Origin: Clostridia bacterium
Lineage (GTDB): Bacteria; Bacillota; Clostridia; Acetivibrionales; DSM-2933
Length of the DNA: 64,000 nt
Reading direction: 5' to 3'
NCBI GenBank assembly: GCA_026416815.1
Contig: JAOAEJ010000080.1
Span: 62,001-126,000 of the forward strand
Under the pieces are notes generated by a model that was given only the letters and a program-made list of their open reading frames with translations, searched no databases and had not been told where the DNA came from. The position numbers and the translations under genes were made by a program. Below are positions 63,126 through 64,000 of the stretch, one piece after another (position 1 is the first letter of the stretch; each line of letters opens with the position of its first letter).

Positions 63126-64000
63126 ATGGCTGAAAAAAGAGATTATTATGAAGTGCTTGGTGTAGCAAAAGGTGCATCCGATGCAGATATAAAAAAAGCA
63201 TATAGAAAGCTTGCAAAACAGTATCACCCTGATGTAAATCCCGGTGATAATGTTGCTGAAGCAAAGTTTAAAGAAGCAAACGAGGCTTATGAAGTTTTAA
63301 GTGATTCTCAGAAACGTGCAAGGTATGACCAGTTCGGACATGCAGGTAACGATCCTAATGGCTTTGGCGGCTTTGGAGGAGGTCATGGAGATTTTGATTT
63401 TGGTGGCGTAGGAGACATATTTGAAGCCTTCTTCGGCGGTGGCGGTTTTGGCGGTAGGTCAGCCAAAAATAAAAATGGTCCTCAAAAGGGAGCTGACTTG
63501 AAGTATGCTATGGAAATAGCCTTCGAGGAAGCAGCTTTTGGCTTAGAAAGGGAAATATCCATAAACCGCATGGAAAATTGTAATACATGCAGCGGTACTG
63601 GCTCAAAGCCCGGTACATCGCCTACCGTATGTAAGCATTGCAATGGCACGGGGCAGATTCAATACAAGCAGAGTACACCCTTTGGACAGTTTGTAAATTT
63701 AAAGGCCTGCGATGTTTGCCGAGGAGAAGGCAAGATAATCACAGACCCATGCGGAAGCTGCCATGGAAAGGGTAAAATAAAAAATAATGTTAGGTTGAAA
63801 ATAAACGTACCCGCAGGAATTGATGACGGACAGACAATATCATTAAGGGGCGAGGGAGAGCCTGGCTCTAAAGGAGGCCCTGCAGGTGACCTTTATATCT
63901 CTATAAGGGTTAAGCCCCATGCTATATTCCAGCGGCAAGGTACTGATGTAATATGTGAGATACCTATTACGTTTGTTCAGGCTGCGCTGGGTGCTGAGTT
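63126..64000 (+). CDS. dnaJ: Chaperone DnaJ (3' end outside the window)
   Basis: The first 291 residues are present. J domain (1-70) with HPD at 34-36 (QYHPDVNPG); G/F-rich segment (about 75-115); zinc-finger domain with four CxxCxGxG-type repeats ([32 protein letters not shown]); start of the C-terminal substrate-binding domain ([19 protein letters not shown]). It stimulates DnaK ATPase and delivers clients. GAAGGAG precedes the ATG. The frame is open to the window end. Confidence 0.98.
   Translation, partial: MAEKRDYYEVLGVAKGASDADIKKAYRKLAKQYHPDVNPGDNVAEAKFKEANEAYEVLSDSQKRARYDQFGHAGNDPNGFGGFGGGHGDFDFGGVGDIFEAFFGGGGFGGRSAKNKNGPQKGADLKYAMEIAFEEAAFGLEREISINRMENCNTCSGTGSKPGTSPTVCKHCNGTGQIQYKQSTPFGQFVNLKACDVCRGEGKIITDPCGSCHGKGKIKNNVRLKINVPAGIDDGQTISLRGEGEPGSKGGPAGDLYISIRVKPHAIFQRQGTDVICEIPITFVQAALGAE

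Overview
The window comes from a low-GC, endospore-forming, Gram-positive anaerobe of the Clostridia. The evidence is AT-rich DNA with strong AGGAGG-type ribosome binding sites, a T-box leader on tyrS, a lysine riboswitch, a HrcA/CIRCE heat-shock operon, a prkA-yhbH-spoVR sporulation-type cluster and a secreted CBM26-like protein. A cellulolytic cluster III relative (Ruminiclostridium/Acetivibrio type) is a reasonable guess from gene content, but it is not proven. There are no rRNA genes, CRISPR arrays, transposases, integrases or prophage genes. The mobile-looking material consists of short palindromic intergenic repeats.

Layout. 1-8.5 kb: the 3' part of a rhomboid protease, a secreted protein, an ABC transporter plus two-component system operon (2.6-6.3 kb), a PAS histidine kinase and tRNA-Val. 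8.8-13.5 kb: a small unknown protein, a Ca2+/Na+ antiporter, a DUF421/DUF4363 pair and two TrkA-type proteins. 13.5-28.5 kb: T-box/tyrS, a diacylglycerol glycosyltransferase-like protein, FapA/DUF342, a D-Ala-D-Ala carboxypeptidase, a B12-binding radical SAM protein, PolX, a TrpB-like enzyme, a repeat-rich coat-like protein and a membrane protein with two beta-sandwich repeats. 29-34 kb: prkA-yhbH-spoVR. 34.3-44.8 kb: two tandem giant proteins of about 1,710 residues, each joining a Ser/Thr kinase, an AAA-type ATPase, TPRs, GAF and a NarL-type histidine kinase. 45-51.2 kb: an S-adenosylhomocysteine/adenosine salvage group (PNP, AhcY, an HTH-methyltransferase fusion, a PfkB kinase, an MBL hydrolase and an MTA/SAH-type deaminase). 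51.5-54.5 kb: a lysine riboswitch controlling an FAD oxidoreductase and a membrane transporter. 54.7-58.9 kb: small and secreted proteins, including one with 18 cysteines in its last 42 residues. 59-64 kb: hrcA-grpE-dnaK-dnaJ, with dnaJ running off the window.

Main unexplained structure. Three families of palindromic intergenic elements were found by reading. Family P1 has three 97-98 bp copies whose stem arms differ by compensatory changes; all have the same orientation, 21-77 bases upstream of a start codon. Family P2 has copies at 28.9, 34.0 and 60.7 kb and a fragment at 19.1 kb. Family P3 has two copies that flank the ABC/two-component operon, each beginning exactly at the stop codon of a neighbouring gene. 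The most interesting gene-level observations are the tandem double-kinase proteins, the lysine-controlled FAD enzyme/transporter pair with a CxxCxxxC cluster, and the PfkB kinase whose GAGD catalytic aspartate is alanine.
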